The notes under the pieces are model-generated. The model worked only from the letters and a program-made list of their open reading frames with translations, ran no database searches and was not told where the DNA came from. A DNA stretch of 64,000 nt, taken from NCBI GenBank assembly GCA_965222125.1, contig CBDCTC010000006.1:248001-312000 (forward strand), written 5' to 3'. The translations under genes were made by a program, and so were the position numbers. This stretch comes from CAZENU01 sp965222125 (lineage in GTDB: Bacteria; Chloroflexota; Dehalococcoidia; Lucifugimonadales; CAZENU01). Position 1 is the stretch's first letter, and every line of letters starts with the position of its first letter. Below are positions 8,718 through 17,586 of the stretch, piece by piece.

Positions 8718-9533
8718 ATGCCGGCGGGACTCGACCTGGAAGACAGAGTAGCCATCGTCACCGGCGCGGGCCGGGGTATAGGCCGGGCCATGTCGCTTAG
8801 CCTGGCGAAGGCCGGCGCCGACGTCGTGGCGACAGCCCGCACGAGGGACGAGATCGACGAGACGGCCGCGCTAGTGGAGAAGACCGGCAGACGGGCGCTC
8901 GCCGTCACAGCCGACGTCTCCCGCTCGGCCGACGTAGACGTCCTGGTCGAACGCGCCCTCGACCACTTCGGCAAAGTCGACATCCTGGTGAACAACGCGG
9001 GCAAGTTGTTCAAGGCGCCCCTCGCGCCTTTCCCAGACGTCACCCTCAAGCCGCCCCGGGTCACGCGCGAGTCCACCGTCCGCCACAGCGACGAGGAGTG
9101 GCAGTCGGTCATCGACATCAACCTGACCGGCGTCTTCTACTGCTGCCGAGCGGTCGCGCCTCACATGATGGAGCAAGACTACGGGAAGATCATCAACGTC
9201 AGCTCCAACAACGGCACGATGGCGTTTCCCTTGGTGGCGGCGTACAACGCCTCCAAGGCGGCGGTCAACATGCTCACCCGAGTGCTGGCGCTCGAGTGGG
9301 CGCCGTACAGCATCTGCGTGAACGCGATCGGGCCCGGCGACTACCACACGACCATGACCGACGCGTCCTGGTCGGACCCGGAGGGGCGTCAACGCCATCT
9401 CGACGGCATCCCCTTACACCGCGAGGGCGACCTCGAGGAGCTGGGTACCCTGGCCGTGTACCTCGCCAGCCCGGCCTCCGACTACATGACCGGCCAGATC
9501 ATCTACATGGACGGCGGACTCACCGCCAAGTAG
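8718..9533 (+). CDS. short-chain dehydrogenase/reductase (SDR)
   Basis: A 271-residue classical SDR with the TGAGRGIGRA cofactor loop, NNAG at about residue 96, a Ser in INVSSNNG and the YNASK catalytic pair near residue 180. GGAGG precedes the ATG by five bases. An insertion of about 15 residues after NNAG (through PDVTLKPPRV) is longer than usual. It follows the DapA-like gene by 51 bases and is probably co-transcribed, consistent with oxidation of a sugar or sugar acid before aldol cleavage. Substrate and cofactor preference are not evident. Confidence 0.85.
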   Translation: MPAGLDLEDRVAIVTGAGRGIGRAMSLSLAKAGADVVATARTRDEIDETAALVEKTGRRALAVTADVSRSADVDVLVERALDHFGKVDILVNNAGKLFKAPLAPFPDVTLKPPRVTRESTVRHSDEEWQSVIDINLTGVFYCCRAVAPHMMEQDYGKIINVSSNNGTMAFPLVAAYNASKAAVNMLTRVLALEWAPYSICVNAIGPGDYHTTMTDASWSDPEGRQRHLDGIPLHREGDLEELGTLAVYLASPASDYMTGQIIYMDGGLTAK

Positions 9534-9557
9534 CCAAGAGGGTGTCTTCAACGGTCT

Positions 9558-9665
9558 CATAGCCTCCTCTCCCTTCGACGGGAGAGGACTGAGGTGAGGG
9601 TGAAGATCAAGGTGTCGGAACGGCGTCCCCCTCATCCTACCTTCTCCCGCCAGGGGAGAAGGGAC
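9558..9665. repeat. structured interspersed repeat, copy 1
   Basis: A roughly 105-base unit in an intergenic gap. It contains CTCTCCC followed by GGGAGAGG, then TGAGGTGAGGGTGA, and ends with a CTTCTCCC / GGGGAGAAGGG hairpin. A related copy lies at 16077-16200. The two agree in the opening block and in the layout of inverted segments but differ in the middle, as expected for a small non-coding palindromic repeat family. Confidence 0.6.
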
Positions 9666-9714
9666 GTCACAAACACCCGCTAACAAAAGTAGCCGACGCT
9701 TTCGAGGTGTAACC

Positions 9715-9912
9715 GTGGAAAATCCCGACGCGGACGCTCTGCTAGAGCTGCTGAAGGGGCGCTACGGCGACCGACTGACCGCCGAGCAACTCGAAGAGCT
9801 CAGTACAGCCGTCGCTGCGGCCTCGGACCGCGCCCGCCAAATGAGGGCGGTGCCCCTGCACAACGGGGACGAGCCCGCGTTCGTGTTCAGGCCGTTCAGG
9901 GCGGAGGACTGA
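9715..9912 (+). CDS. small acidic protein, AtzG-like
   Basis: A 65-residue protein starting at GTG with GAGGTG six bases upstream. Two short helices (residues 4-16 and 21-40) are followed by a NGDEPAFVFRPFR tail. This resembles small AtzG-like subunits that precede and partner amidases. Here no amidase follows: the next gene is convergent. It may therefore be an orphan left after loss of the partner. The assignment is a weak resemblance only. Confidence 0.45.
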   Translation: MENPDADALLELLKGRYGDRLTAEQLEELSTAVAAASDRARQMRAVPLHNGDEPAFVFRPFRAED

Positions 9913-9924
9913 CGCTCTCGACCG

Positions 9925-11019
9925 TCAGACGGCCTGCCGCTTGCCCGTCTCGGAGGCCCGCACGATCGCGTCGAGAAGGCGATGCCGGTCGACCGCGTGG
10001 TCGAAGTCCGGCTCTGGACGCCGGTCCTCCCGGATCGCGGCCGCGAAGTGCCTCCACATCTGGGCGATGAAGTAGGCGTCGTTCCGCGTCTCCCACCCAG
10101 GCACCAGCGACAGCCGTTCGGGTATCGGCGCCTCTTCGAGCTCGCCGCCGGGCGCGCCGACCATCAGACGCTGCGCCCCGAGGACGTCGTTCTCGGAAGT
10201 GGAGATGATGGCCGTGGCCTTTCGGCCGTAGATCTCCAGTTGGAACCCGCTGCCGTGCCACGGCACCGCGAGCGACACCCCGGATACCGCGGCGCCGCTG
10301 CTGGTCGTCCCGCACATCATCACCGTGTCCGGGGCGGTCACGTCGACCAGCTCGCCGGTGTCGGACTCGATCCATTGGGGGACCTGCGGACGCGATATGG
10401 CCGACACATCGGTAAAGTCGCCCAGGGCCAGGCAGACCGGGTCCACGGTGTGGCCGAATCCGATGGTCAGCGTGTTCGCGCCGGACGCGTCAGCGGCGCG
10501 CCATCTCTGATCCGACGACCTGTCGAGGATGCCGGAACCGGACCACACGACCATGCAGGACAGCAGCTCGCCGAAGTAACCCTCGTCGACGAGCTCCTTG
10601 AGCCTCAGGTATAGCGGCGCCCGCCGCTCCTGGAGCCCGACCATGGTCTTGACACCCTTTGCGCAGGCAAACGACGCCATCTCCTTCGCCTCGTCCAGGT
10701 TCGCGCCCAGCGGCCACTCGGTGTAGACGTGCTTGCCGGCCTCCAGCGCCGCCATCGTCGGCTCATAGTGGCGCGGCACCCGGACCGACACCGCCACGGC
10801 GTCGATGTCGTCGCGGTCCAGCATCTCCCGGTAGTCATCGAAGGCCAGCCGCGCTCCGAAGCGCTCGGCCGATTCCCGGGCCGACTCCTCACGGGTGGTG
10901 CATACCGCCGCCAGCTCGAAGTCGGGCAGCTTCTGCAGCGCCGGCAGATGGGAGTTCGCGGCCCAGCTCCTGTCCGCGTTGGCGCCTATGATCCCCACTC
11001 TCAGTCTATCGTTAGCCAA
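9925..11019 (-). CDS. Gfo/Idh/MocA family oxidoreductase
   Basis: A 364-residue NAD(P)-dependent oxidoreductase. The N-terminal Rossmann motif reads VGIIGANADR; the EAGKHVYTEWPLG segment near residue 95 corresponds to the EKP-type loop (here EWP), so the usual Lys of that loop is replaced. The C-terminal half is the family's beta-sheet domain. Related enzymes oxidise sugars, inositols or trans-dihydrodiols. It is the only gene between a convergent small ORF and the two P-loop genes, which lie upstream on the same strand with a 50-base gap. Confidence 0.82.
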   Translation of the reverse strand: MANDRLRVGIIGANADRSWAANSHLPALQKLPDFELAAVCTTREESARESAERFGARLAFDDYREMLDRDDIDAVAVSVRVPRHYEPTMAALEAGKHVYTEWPLGANLDEAKEMASFACAKGVKTMVGLQERRAPLYLRLKELVDEGYFGELLSCMVVWSGSGILDRSSDQRWRAADASGANTLTIGFGHTVDPVCLALGDFTDVSAISRPQVPQWIESDTGELVDVTAPDTVMMCGTTSSGAAVSGVSLAVPWHGSGFQLEIYGRKATAIISTSENDVLGAQRLMVGAPGGELEEAPIPERLSLVPGWETRNDAYFIAQMWRHFAAAIREDRRPEPDFDHAVDRHRLLDAIVRASETGKRQAV

Positions 11020-11069
11020 TGGTCTCTCCCGTCGGCACAGCGCCCGTGGGCGTGTGACCTCAGTCTCCG

Positions 11070-11765
11070 CTAGTCGCCGATTGCCTGCGAAAAGGCTCGC
11101 CGGTCCTCATCCGTCAGGTAGCTCTCGAAGCGGGTGACGAGCTCCCGCAGGGCCTGCCCCGGCGTCATATCCGTGGTGTCGATCCTGAACTTTCGCTCGA
11201 TCGTCGAGGCCTCGTACTCCTCGTCAAACCGGGCGAGAACGGCCTCCACGTCCTCCTCCCTGACGACGCCGTAGGGGTGTCGGTCAGAGGACATCCGCTG
11301 CCTGATCGCGTCCGGGCTGGCGGTGAGCAGCGCCATGATCGTGTCCGGGCCGAACTCCATCACCTCGCTATCGATCCGCCGGGCGAACTGCCTGCGGTCC
11401 AACAGCTCGCCTTCCAGTCCGTAGCCGTAGTACTTCTGCGCGTATATCGCCTCGGCCAGGTGGAAGCCGACCAGCACCATGATCCCACTCGACGGCTGGC
11501 TGGCGCTCTGCAGCGTCGGCGTGTGGTGCAGGACGTTGTAGCGTTGGAACGCCTCCGTCAGCTTCGGCGCCAGGGCGACCATGCTGTCGCGCTCGGAGTC
11601 GTTCAGCTCGGCGTGGATCAGGTCCGGAACCTCGAAGTGGTCGTGGACGCTGAACCGGGGCGGGGACTCGCCGCGGTCGCCGAACTCGTCGTATAGCCAG
11701 TCGCAGAAGTCCCGCGCCAGGGTCGACGCCCCCGTGTACTCGCAGCCCGTGATGATTACCTTCAT
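11070..11765 (-). CDS. P-loop kinase-like protein with altered Walker A motif
   Basis: A 231-residue protein beginning MKVIITGCEYTGAST. This aligns with the Walker A loop of the upstream paralogue, GCEYAGKTT, but the essential Lys is Ala. The ATG at 11765 is preceded by GAGGTG six bases away; a GTG three codons earlier is less likely. Later segments shared with the paralogue include an Arg-Gln-Arg-Met block (near residue 150) and the EVLARFDEEYE-like helix, typical of small nucleotide or carbohydrate kinases with a lid. ATP binding is doubtful without the Lys, so it may be a pseudo-kinase partner or may use a different residue. Confidence 0.6.
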   Translation of the reverse strand: MKVIITGCEYTGASTLARDFCDWLYDEFGDRGESPPRFSVHDHFEVPDLIHAELNDSERDSMVALAPKLTEAFQRYNVLHHTPTLQSASQPSSGIMVLVGFHLAEAIYAQKYYGYGLEGELLDRRQFARRIDSEVMEFGPDTIMALLTASPDAIRQRMSSDRHPYGVVREEDVEAVLARFDEEYEASTIERKFRIDTTDMTPGQALRELVTRFESYLTDEDRRAFSQAIGD

Positions 11766-11814
11766 GGGGCGCACCTCGTGTACAGCTCCACGCGCGGGCA
11801 GTGGATCGCGGCCG

Positions 11815-12591
11815 TCACGGCGTCCTCCGCGTCGCGGTCATTCTGAGCAGGTCGATCTGGGACAGATGCGGCCCGATCTCGTCGACGAACTGCGTCAGCG
11901 TCTCCTCGACCGAGGCCTCGGTCGTGTCGAGGCCGATCCTGCGCATGAACAGGGAGCTCTCGTACTCCTGCTCGAACCGTTCGAGTACGCGCTCGACGTC
12001 CGACTCCTTCAGGAGCATCCTGGCCCGCGGCGCCGCTCTCATGCGCTCTCTGATGACGTCGGCCGAGGCCTTGACGAGCACGATTACGGTGTCGGGCGCC
12101 ATCCCGAGCATCTCGGCGTCCCAATGGCGGGCCCGCCGCGTCCGGTCCGCGAACGAGCCGGGCTCGCCGAAGCCGTAGTAGAGCGGGGCGTATACGGCGT
12201 CGGCGTAGTAGAAGTTGATCGAGAGGTAGTCGTGCTGGTCGCGCACCAGGCTGTGGTGGAGGTGCCGCCAGATCATGTGGCGCTGGAACTGCTCAAGCAG
12301 GCGCGGGCTCAGCCCGAGCACCTCCCGCTGCAGCTCGGCGTCGCCTTCATCCTCCTCGTCCGCCTCCCGGATGACGTGGGCGCCGTACGGCGTATCGGGC
12401 GCATCGGCGCCGGGCCGCATTATCGTGAGATGACCGCCCTCGGACGTGGATGACGAGGCGGACCGCGGGACGACGTAGTGGTCGTGCCAGACGACCATGT
12501 TCAGACCCATCGACTCGATCATCCACTTGGAGATACCGACCGCGAGCGTCGTCTTCCCGGCGTACTCGCAGCCGATCACGATCAGGTTCAC
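11815..12591 (-). CDS. P-loop nucleotide/carbohydrate kinase-like protein
   Basis: A 258-residue protein with an intact Walker A motif (GCEYAGKTT, about residues 7-15) at its N-terminus, a WHDHY segment near residue 35 and a RERMRAAPRAR lid-like region near residue 185. The GTG at 12591 is favoured because GGGAGG lies five bases upstream and the P-loop then starts at residue 7, as in the paralogue. It is followed 49 bases later by the paralogue that lacks the Walker A Lys. No substrate is recognised. A tandem kinase/pseudo-kinase pair is unusual; the functional link is inference. Confidence 0.6.
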   Translation of the reverse strand: MNLIVIGCEYAGKTTLAVGISKWMIESMGLNMVVWHDHYVVPRSASSSTSEGGHLTIMRPGADAPDTPYGAHVIREADEEDEGDAELQREVLGLSPRLLEQFQRHMIWRHLHHSLVRDQHDYLSINFYYADAVYAPLYYGFGEPGSFADRTRRARHWDAEMLGMAPDTVIVLVKASADVIRERMRAAPRARMLLKESDVERVLERFEQEYESSLFMRRIGLDTTEASVEETLTQFVDEIGPHLSQIDLLRMTATRRTP

Positions 12592-12829
12592 GGACGCCTC
12601 CCGCAACGGGCCGCATGGCACCGGGCCCGTAGCCCCTGCACCGGCCAGGTCGAGACGGATCATATCACACGCCCCCGGCTCCGCCCGCGGGCATTGCTAT
12701 GAGAATAGACAGTGCCGCCGTGTCGTATCATGAAACGCAGCCGTCATCTTCATGCCATTATGCGGCCTTCGCAAGGCCACGGCGATTCCCGCGTGTCGCC
12801 GTCTCACGCCGTCGATTGTCTGTGTCGTT

Positions 12830-14305
12830 GTCCAGTGAAAATGTCAGGGTAATTGTTCAATGATTATGTCAGTAGGCGTTATCTCCAGGGGTGGTCGGGT
12901 GCCGGCCTGCTTGGGTGGCGTGGTTTGGTCTTGGGTGGGTTGCAGGGGTGGGGTTTCCTGTAGGCTCCTCGCTCCGCTCCGTCGCTCATCGCCTACAGGG
13001 TGTATGAGAGCGCCGGTGGAGTCTGCCACTGGGGTCTCGGCAGGGAGATCGCCGTTGGAGCGTCTGGTGCTGCGAGCCCTGAGCGTCACAGGCTCTGGGG
13101 GTGCTGGCTTAGCTGCGAGTGTTCTGCCGTGGTAGGTCACCACGATGCTGCCGTCGAGCCGTTCCTGGACCTCCACTGTGGCGCGCGCGTAGCTGGCCCT
13201 GTGATCATCGGACAGTAGCTGGATGGCGGCGCTGTCGAACTGGACGGTGTTGTCGTTGGCGACAGTGCGCAGGTACTTGAAGCAGAGCGTCTCATCGAGG
13301 GAGACGCCAGCAGGGAGTGGGCGATAGGCTGAGCCCGGCTGGGCTGGGGCGACGCCGAATCGCTGGTTGTAGCGTGGGATGAAGTCCCAAAGCACCTTGT
13401 TGGCCTGCTCGATGGTAGTGACACCAGCGAGCCTGAGCTCAGAGACGAGGCGGTCCTGGAAGGTGCCCCAGGCGCGCTCTACGCGCCCCTTCGCCTGAGG
13501 TGTGTGTGCCATGATGAGGTGGATGTCCAACTCCTCCAGCGCCCTGCCGAACTGGGTGGGGTCGCGTCTACCCCGAAGCTGCTCGTCGAGGCTCTCGGGC
13601 TCTTTGGGGGAACGCTGAAAGATGCCATGCCTGTCCCTGTACAGGGCCAGGGGGACTCCGTGGCGCTCGATGATGTCCTTGAGCAGCAGCATGTAGCCGT
13701 GGGCATCCTCCTGCTGTCTGAACAGGGCGAAGGGGATTGTCCCGGTGGCGTCGTCCACAGCGCCGACGAGGGTCAGGTAGGGTCCTCGGCCCTCCAGCCA
13801 GTCGTGCCGGCTCCCGTCGATCTGCAACAGCATCCCCTCCTGGGGATAGCGCTCCCGTCGAGAGTATCGCCTGGGGGCTTTGCGGCGACGGGGACTGGGC
13901 AGTCCGCCAGCCAGCAGGACCCGCCTCACGGTAGAGCGAGACAGATGGATATCCTCTCGCTCCGCCAGCATCTCGGTCAGATGGGTGTGGTTGAATCCTG
14001 CGTAGGGGCCCTCAGCCAGCTCCCTCACCTTCTCTCCTGTCTGCGGGCACGTGGTGGTCGCGGGCTTCCTGCCCCTGTTCCCGTGAGCCACCGCAGCAGG
14101 TCCTTCCCCTCTGTATGCTGCCAGTAGTCGCCACGCATGGCGCTCGCTCACTCCCATCAGCCCAGACGCCTCCGCCACCGTCACCTTGCCCTCGATCACT
14201 CCGTTCAACACCTGGATCCTCGTCTGCTCTTTGGTCGTCAATGTCAATCCTCTCATGGACTGACATTTTCATTGAACAATTACACCCTGACATAATCATT
14301 GAACA
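12830..14305 (-). mobile_element. ISNCY-type insertion sequence, complete
   Basis: The element is bounded by inverted ends, each made of two imperfect tandem copies of a 19-base motif (TGTTCAATGAWWATGTCAG). The left copies lie at 12830-12848 and 12855-12873; the right copies, in inverse orientation, lie at 14260-14278 and 14287-14305. Such doubled ends are plausible transposase binding sites. One long transposase gene fills the interior. A target duplication was not clearly visible. Confidence 0.75.
12844..14256 (-). CDS. ISNCY family transposase with integrase core
   Basis: A 470-residue transposase. The N-terminal 90 residues form helix-turn-helix DNA-binding domains (TVAEASGLMGVSERHAWRLL). 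The RNase H-like catalytic core follows, with LLQIDGSRHDWLEG and DDATG supplying the first Asp, LYRDRHGIF the second, and QAKGRVERAWGTFQDRL the catalytic Glu. A C-terminal beta-barrel-like segment completes the layout. The stop codon lies inside the left terminal repeat and the start is just inside the right one. The frame is intact, so the element could still be active. Confidence 0.85.
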   Translation of the reverse strand: MRGLTLTTKEQTRIQVLNGVIEGKVTVAEASGLMGVSERHAWRLLAAYRGEGPAAVAHGNRGRKPATTTCPQTGEKVRELAEGPYAGFNHTHLTEMLAEREDIHLSRSTVRRVLLAGGLPSPRRRKAPRRYSRRERYPQEGMLLQIDGSRHDWLEGRGPYLTLVGAVDDATGTIPFALFRQQEDAHGYMLLLKDIIERHGVPLALYRDRHGIFQRSPKEPESLDEQLRGRRDPTQFGRALEELDIHLIMAHTPQAKGRVERAWGTFQDRLVSELRLAGVTTIEQANKVLWDFIPRYNQRFGVAPAQPGSAYRPLPAGVSLDETLCFKYLRTVANDNTVQFDSAAIQLLSDDHRASYARATVEVQERLDGSIVVTYHGRTLAAKPAPPEPVTLRARSTRRSNGDLPAETPVADSTGALIHPVGDERRSGARSLQETPPLQPTQDQTTPPKQAGTRPPLEITPTDIIIEQLP

Positions 14306-14386
14306 TCTACACTGCGTAGATGGGGTCTTGTCAACTCGCAGGAATCTGGTATATTCTCGGTTGATTGGACTTCACGTACGGGGGAG

Positions 14387-14599
14387 GTGGCCAAGATAAG
14401 AATCCTGTTGTACGTTCTCGACTACCTGGGCACACTGCTGGCTTTTGTCCTAGTCTTCTTGGGGCTGTGGAGAATTCTGCTGACCCCGGACGCCGTGGCC
14501 GTTATCGCGCTCACCTTGGGCCTCGGCTTGGGCGTCGCCTCGTTCATCATCAGCAAGAGACTGAAGCGCAATCCGCGGGTCGGTCAGGAGCGCCTGTAG
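14387..14599 (+). CDS. small two-helix membrane protein (70 aa)
   Basis: A GTG start preceded by GGGGGAG opens a 70-codon frame. Two hydrophobic segments (about residues 5-25 and 32-54) are joined by the short loop TPDAV, and the tail is basic (KRLKRNPRVGQERL). This predicts a small integral membrane protein with its C-terminus inside the cell. It lies just after the ISNCY element and 330 bases before the next gene. The family is not recognised. Confidence 0.5.
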   Translation: MAKIRILLYVLDYLGTLLAFVLVFLGLWRILLTPDAVAVIALTLGLGLGVASFIISKRLKRNPRVGQERL

Positions 14600-14931
14600 G
14601 AGCTTCCGCGGCCAGCGGGTACGGCGCTTCGCCATCTGCCCAGAGCCGACGGGTGCCGCCTTACGGCGGTATCGGCAGTTCGACGTAGAGCGACCGGCGA
14701 TCAGCCTGTGATCGAGCGCCGCCCCCCAGCGGGGGCTCGGTCGTGGCTTGCCCAGGCCACGGCGATCTCGCTGGCGCGCCGCGTCGCCGCCGGCAGTCTG
14801 CCGGGCAACGAGACTCGCTCACCTGTCAGTGGTCTGCCCGACAACCTATCCGCGTCTATCGTCGCTTGAAGAGAGGCTCGAACCTGTGTCGAGCTCCTTC
14901 CGACGATGCCGGCGCACAAGGAGGACATCCC
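14600..14931. other. intergenic region without a recognisable gene
   Basis: About 330 bases with no convincing reading frame. The final part carries the AAGGAGG ribosome site of the DSD1-type gene. No clear terminator hairpin was found. Confidence 0.4.
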
Positions 14932-16068
14932 ATGGCGACAGTGGGCGAGCGGGTGCGGATCGAGATTGGCGACTACCGGCTGAACCGTCCGGACGAGATC
15001 GAGACTCCCGCCTTTCTCGTCTATGAGCACCTGGTCAGGCACAACATTGCCGAGGTCCTCCGGATCTGCGGCTCCGCCGACCGCGTCGTCCCCCACGCCA
15101 AGACGCACAAGTCGGCCGAGGTGCTGAAGCTGCAGATGGAAGCCGGCATCACCGCCTTCAAGTGCGCCACCCTTCAGGAGGCGGAGCTGCTGGCAGAGAA
15201 CGGGGTGAAGGAGATCATCATCTCGTTCCCGGTCCTCCACCCCGCCAAGGTGCGCCGCTTCGTTGCGCTCTCCCAGACCCACCCCGACGTCGACCTCAAG
15301 ACAATCGTCAGCACCGTGGAGCACCTCGACGCGATGTCGTCCGCCGCCCTGCGGGCCGGCATCGAGGTCGGGGTGTACGTGGACATCGACACCGGGATGC
15401 GGCGGACCGGCGTGCAGCCCGGCCGAGAGGCGGGCGACTTCTACGCGCGGACCGCCGGCACTCCGGGGCTGCGCGCTCTGGGTGTGCACCTGTTCGACGG
15501 CCACGTGCTCGGCGTAGTGGACCCCGTCGAGCGGCAGGCCAAGGTCGACGAGAGCATCGAGCACATCCGCGACGTGTGGGACCGTGCCGAGCAACAGGGG
15601 CTGGAGGTCACCGACAACGTGGTCGGCGGCTCGTGGTCATTCCACATGTTCCTGAAGGAGCCCCGGCTCCGCGTGTCGCCCGGCACGTGGGTGTACTGGG
15701 ACGCGCGAAACTCGGCGATGAAGGAGCTGGGGTTCAAGATCGCGGGCGTCGTGCTCGGCCAGGTGATCGACCGCGACCCGGAGATGGACACCGTGACGCT
15801 GGACGTGGGGTCCAAGGCGGCGTCGCCCGACCTGGCAATCCCCGACCGGTTCAGGGTCGTCGGCTGCGAGCAGGCCACGGTCGTCTCCCAGAGCGAGGAG
15901 CACGGCGTCGTAAAGCTGAACGGCGCCAGGCTGGACGTGGGCGACATGGTGCTCACCGCGCCCGGGCACGCCTGCACGACCTCCCATCTGTTCCCTGACG
16001 CGCTGGTGGTGGACCGCGCAGGCGACGTAGTCGGCCGGTACGAACACGAGGCGCGGGACAGGCTATAG
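14932..16068 (+). CDS. D-threonine aldolase/D-serine dehydratase-like PLP enzyme
   Basis: A 378-residue fold-type III PLP enzyme of the alanine racemase N-domain and DSD1 type. The TPAFLVYEHLVRHNIAEV opening precedes VPHAKTHKS, where the first Lys (about residue 54) is the expected PLP lysine. The DSD1-type C-terminal domain shows a PGHACTT metal-binding His-x-Cys motif near residue 345. The ATG at 14932 has AAGGAGG upstream and begins with the expected N-terminus; an earlier in-frame start is shadowed by intergenic sequence. Enzymes of this family cleave D-threonine or D-3-hydroxy amino acids, or dehydrate D-serine. Confidence 0.82.
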   Translation: MATVGERVRIEIGDYRLNRPDEIETPAFLVYEHLVRHNIAEVLRICGSADRVVPHAKTHKSAEVLKLQMEAGITAFKCATLQEAELLAENGVKEIIISFPVLHPAKVRRFVALSQTHPDVDLKTIVSTVEHLDAMSSAALRAGIEVGVYVDIDTGMRRTGVQPGREAGDFYARTAGTPGLRALGVHLFDGHVLGVVDPVERQAKVDESIEHIRDVWDRAEQQGLEVTDNVVGGSWSFHMFLKEPRLRVSPGTWVYWDARNSAMKELGFKIAGVVLGQVIDRDPEMDTVTLDVGSKAASPDLAIPDRFRVVGCEQATVVSQSEEHGVVKLNGARLDVGDMVLTAPGHACTTSHLFPDALVVDRAGDVVGRYEHEARDRL

Positions 16069-16076
16069 CGCGCGAT

Positions 16077-16200
16077 TCCCTCCTCTCCCTTGACGGGTGA
16101 GGATTGAGGTGAGGGTGATGCATTCGCCATCAGAACTCGCCGCACTAACCGATTCACACCGGTCCCCTCACCTGGCCCTGTCCCGCGGTGGGGAGAGAGA
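16077..16200. repeat. structured interspersed repeat, copy 2
   Basis: Begins CCTCCTCTCCCTTGACGGGT, close to the start of the unit at 9558-9665, then GAGGTGAGGGTGATG, and ends with CCCCTCACC and a GGTGGGGAGAGAG arm. The arms are complementary in part and would fold into a branched hairpin. It lies between two convergently unrelated plus-strand genes. Confidence 0.6.
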
Positions 16201-16293
16201 ACCTTAGACCAGTCTCGACCCCCGCGGCCGTTGATATGTCGCACGGCCACGCGTATCATCGGGCGAGAATTCGACACCCTTGGGGGAGACGCC

Positions 16294-17583
16294 ATGACCA
16301 CCGAGACTCTGGCAATCGACGGCGGGACGCCGGTCCGCACCAAGCCCTTCGGCTCCAAGCACTTCTTCGGCGAGGAAGACCTGCGGCAGGTGACCGAGGT
16401 CGTGCAGAATGCGATGGTCCGGTGGAACGCCGGGGACAAGGTCGAGGCGTTCGAGGACCAGTTCGCGCAGAAGCACGTGATCAAGTACGCGCTGGCGACC
16501 GACTCCGGCTCTGGAGCGCTTCACTCGGCCGTCGCCGCGCTCGACCTGGATCCCGGGGACGAGATCATCACGACGCCGGTGACCGACATCGGCACCGTCC
16601 AGGGAATCCTGCTCCAGAACCTGATTCCCGTCTTCGCCGACTGGGACCCCGACACCTTCAATACCGATCCCAAGGACATCGAGCGCCGGATCACCGACCG
16701 CACCGGCGCGATCCTGGTCGTTCATCTCTTCGGCAACCCGTGCGACATGGACGAGGTGCTCGACATCGGGCGACGGCACAACCTGCCGGTGATCGAGGAC
16801 TGTGCCCAGGCCCACCTCGCGGAGTACAAGGGAAAGCTCGTCGGCACCATGGGCGACATGGGCTGCTTCTCCCTGGGCGGCAAGATGATGACGACCGGCC
16901 AGGGCGGCATGATCATCACCAACAACGAGGCGCTGGCGCGTCGCGCCAAGGGCCACTCGCACAAGGGATCGGAGTACGACGACGAGCTGAGAGAGTCGCT
17001 GAGGCCGACCAGCGAGCGGCGGGGCTCGGAGCGCGGCTACTCCTTCCTGGGCGACTTCCACACGATGAGCGATCTGCAGGGCGCCATCGGGCTTGCCCAG
17101 ATCCGGCGCTGGCAGGAGTACAAGGACCGCAGGGGGAAGTCGGCGGCGATCCTCGACGAGGAGACATACGAGTTGCCCGGCTTCAGGCACCAGCTAGTGC
17201 GAGAGGGCAACGTGCGCACGGCCTGGGTGTACGGCTTCAAGATCATCGAGGAGGAGATGGGCGTCGACTGCGAGCGGTTCTGCCGTGCGGTGCAGGCCGA
17301 GGGCATAGACCTGTGCAACGGCCCGTACCTCCAGGGGATGCCGCTCTACCGCTACCCGGTGTTCGCCGAGGAGAGGACCTACGGCAAGTCCCGGTACCCC
17401 TTCGTCGACGACACCGGCAAGCGCCGCATCGACTACAACGCGCTGCATCTGCCCGTGATTGAGAGCGAGCTGCCGAAGGTCGGCGGCATCCAGTTCCGCA
17501 GCACGTTCACCGAGGAAGACGTCCGCGACATCGGCAGAGCGATACGCAAGGTCGCCCTACACTACTCGTCACGCGCCGGCTAG
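16294..17583 (+). CDS. DegT/DnrJ/EryC1/StrS family aminotransferase
   Basis: A 429-residue PLP-dependent enzyme. The TDSGSGALHSAVAALDLDPG segment matches the phosphate-binding region of sugar aminotransferases, VIEDCAQAH carries the PLP-ring Asp near residue 168, and FSLGGKMMTTGQGG provides the internal aldimine Lys near residue 196. The ATG at 16294 follows GGGGGAG by six bases. Family members aminate keto sugars or, in AHBA synthase relatives, aromatize aminodehydroquinate; the N-terminal TLAIDGGTPVRTKPF is typical of the latter broad group. The substrate is not determined. It may share an mRNA with the DSD1-like gene despite the intervening repeat. Confidence 0.83.
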   Translation: MTTETLAIDGGTPVRTKPFGSKHFFGEEDLRQVTEVVQNAMVRWNAGDKVEAFEDQFAQKHVIKYALATDSGSGALHSAVAALDLDPGDEIITTPVTDIGTVQGILLQNLIPVFADWDPDTFNTDPKDIERRITDRTGAILVVHLFGNPCDMDEVLDIGRRHNLPVIEDCAQAHLAEYKGKLVGTMGDMGCFSLGGKMMTTGQGGMIITNNEALARRAKGHSHKGSEYDDELRESLRPTSERRGSERGYSFLGDFHTMSDLQGAIGLAQIRRWQEYKDRRGKSAAILDEETYELPGFRHQLVREGNVRTAWVYGFKIIEEEMGVDCERFCRAVQAEGIDLCNGPYLQGMPLYRYPVFAEERTYGKSRYPFVDDTGKRRIDYNALHLPVIESELPKVGGIQFRSTFTEEDVRDIGRAIRKVALHYSSRAG

Positions 17584-17586
17584 AGA

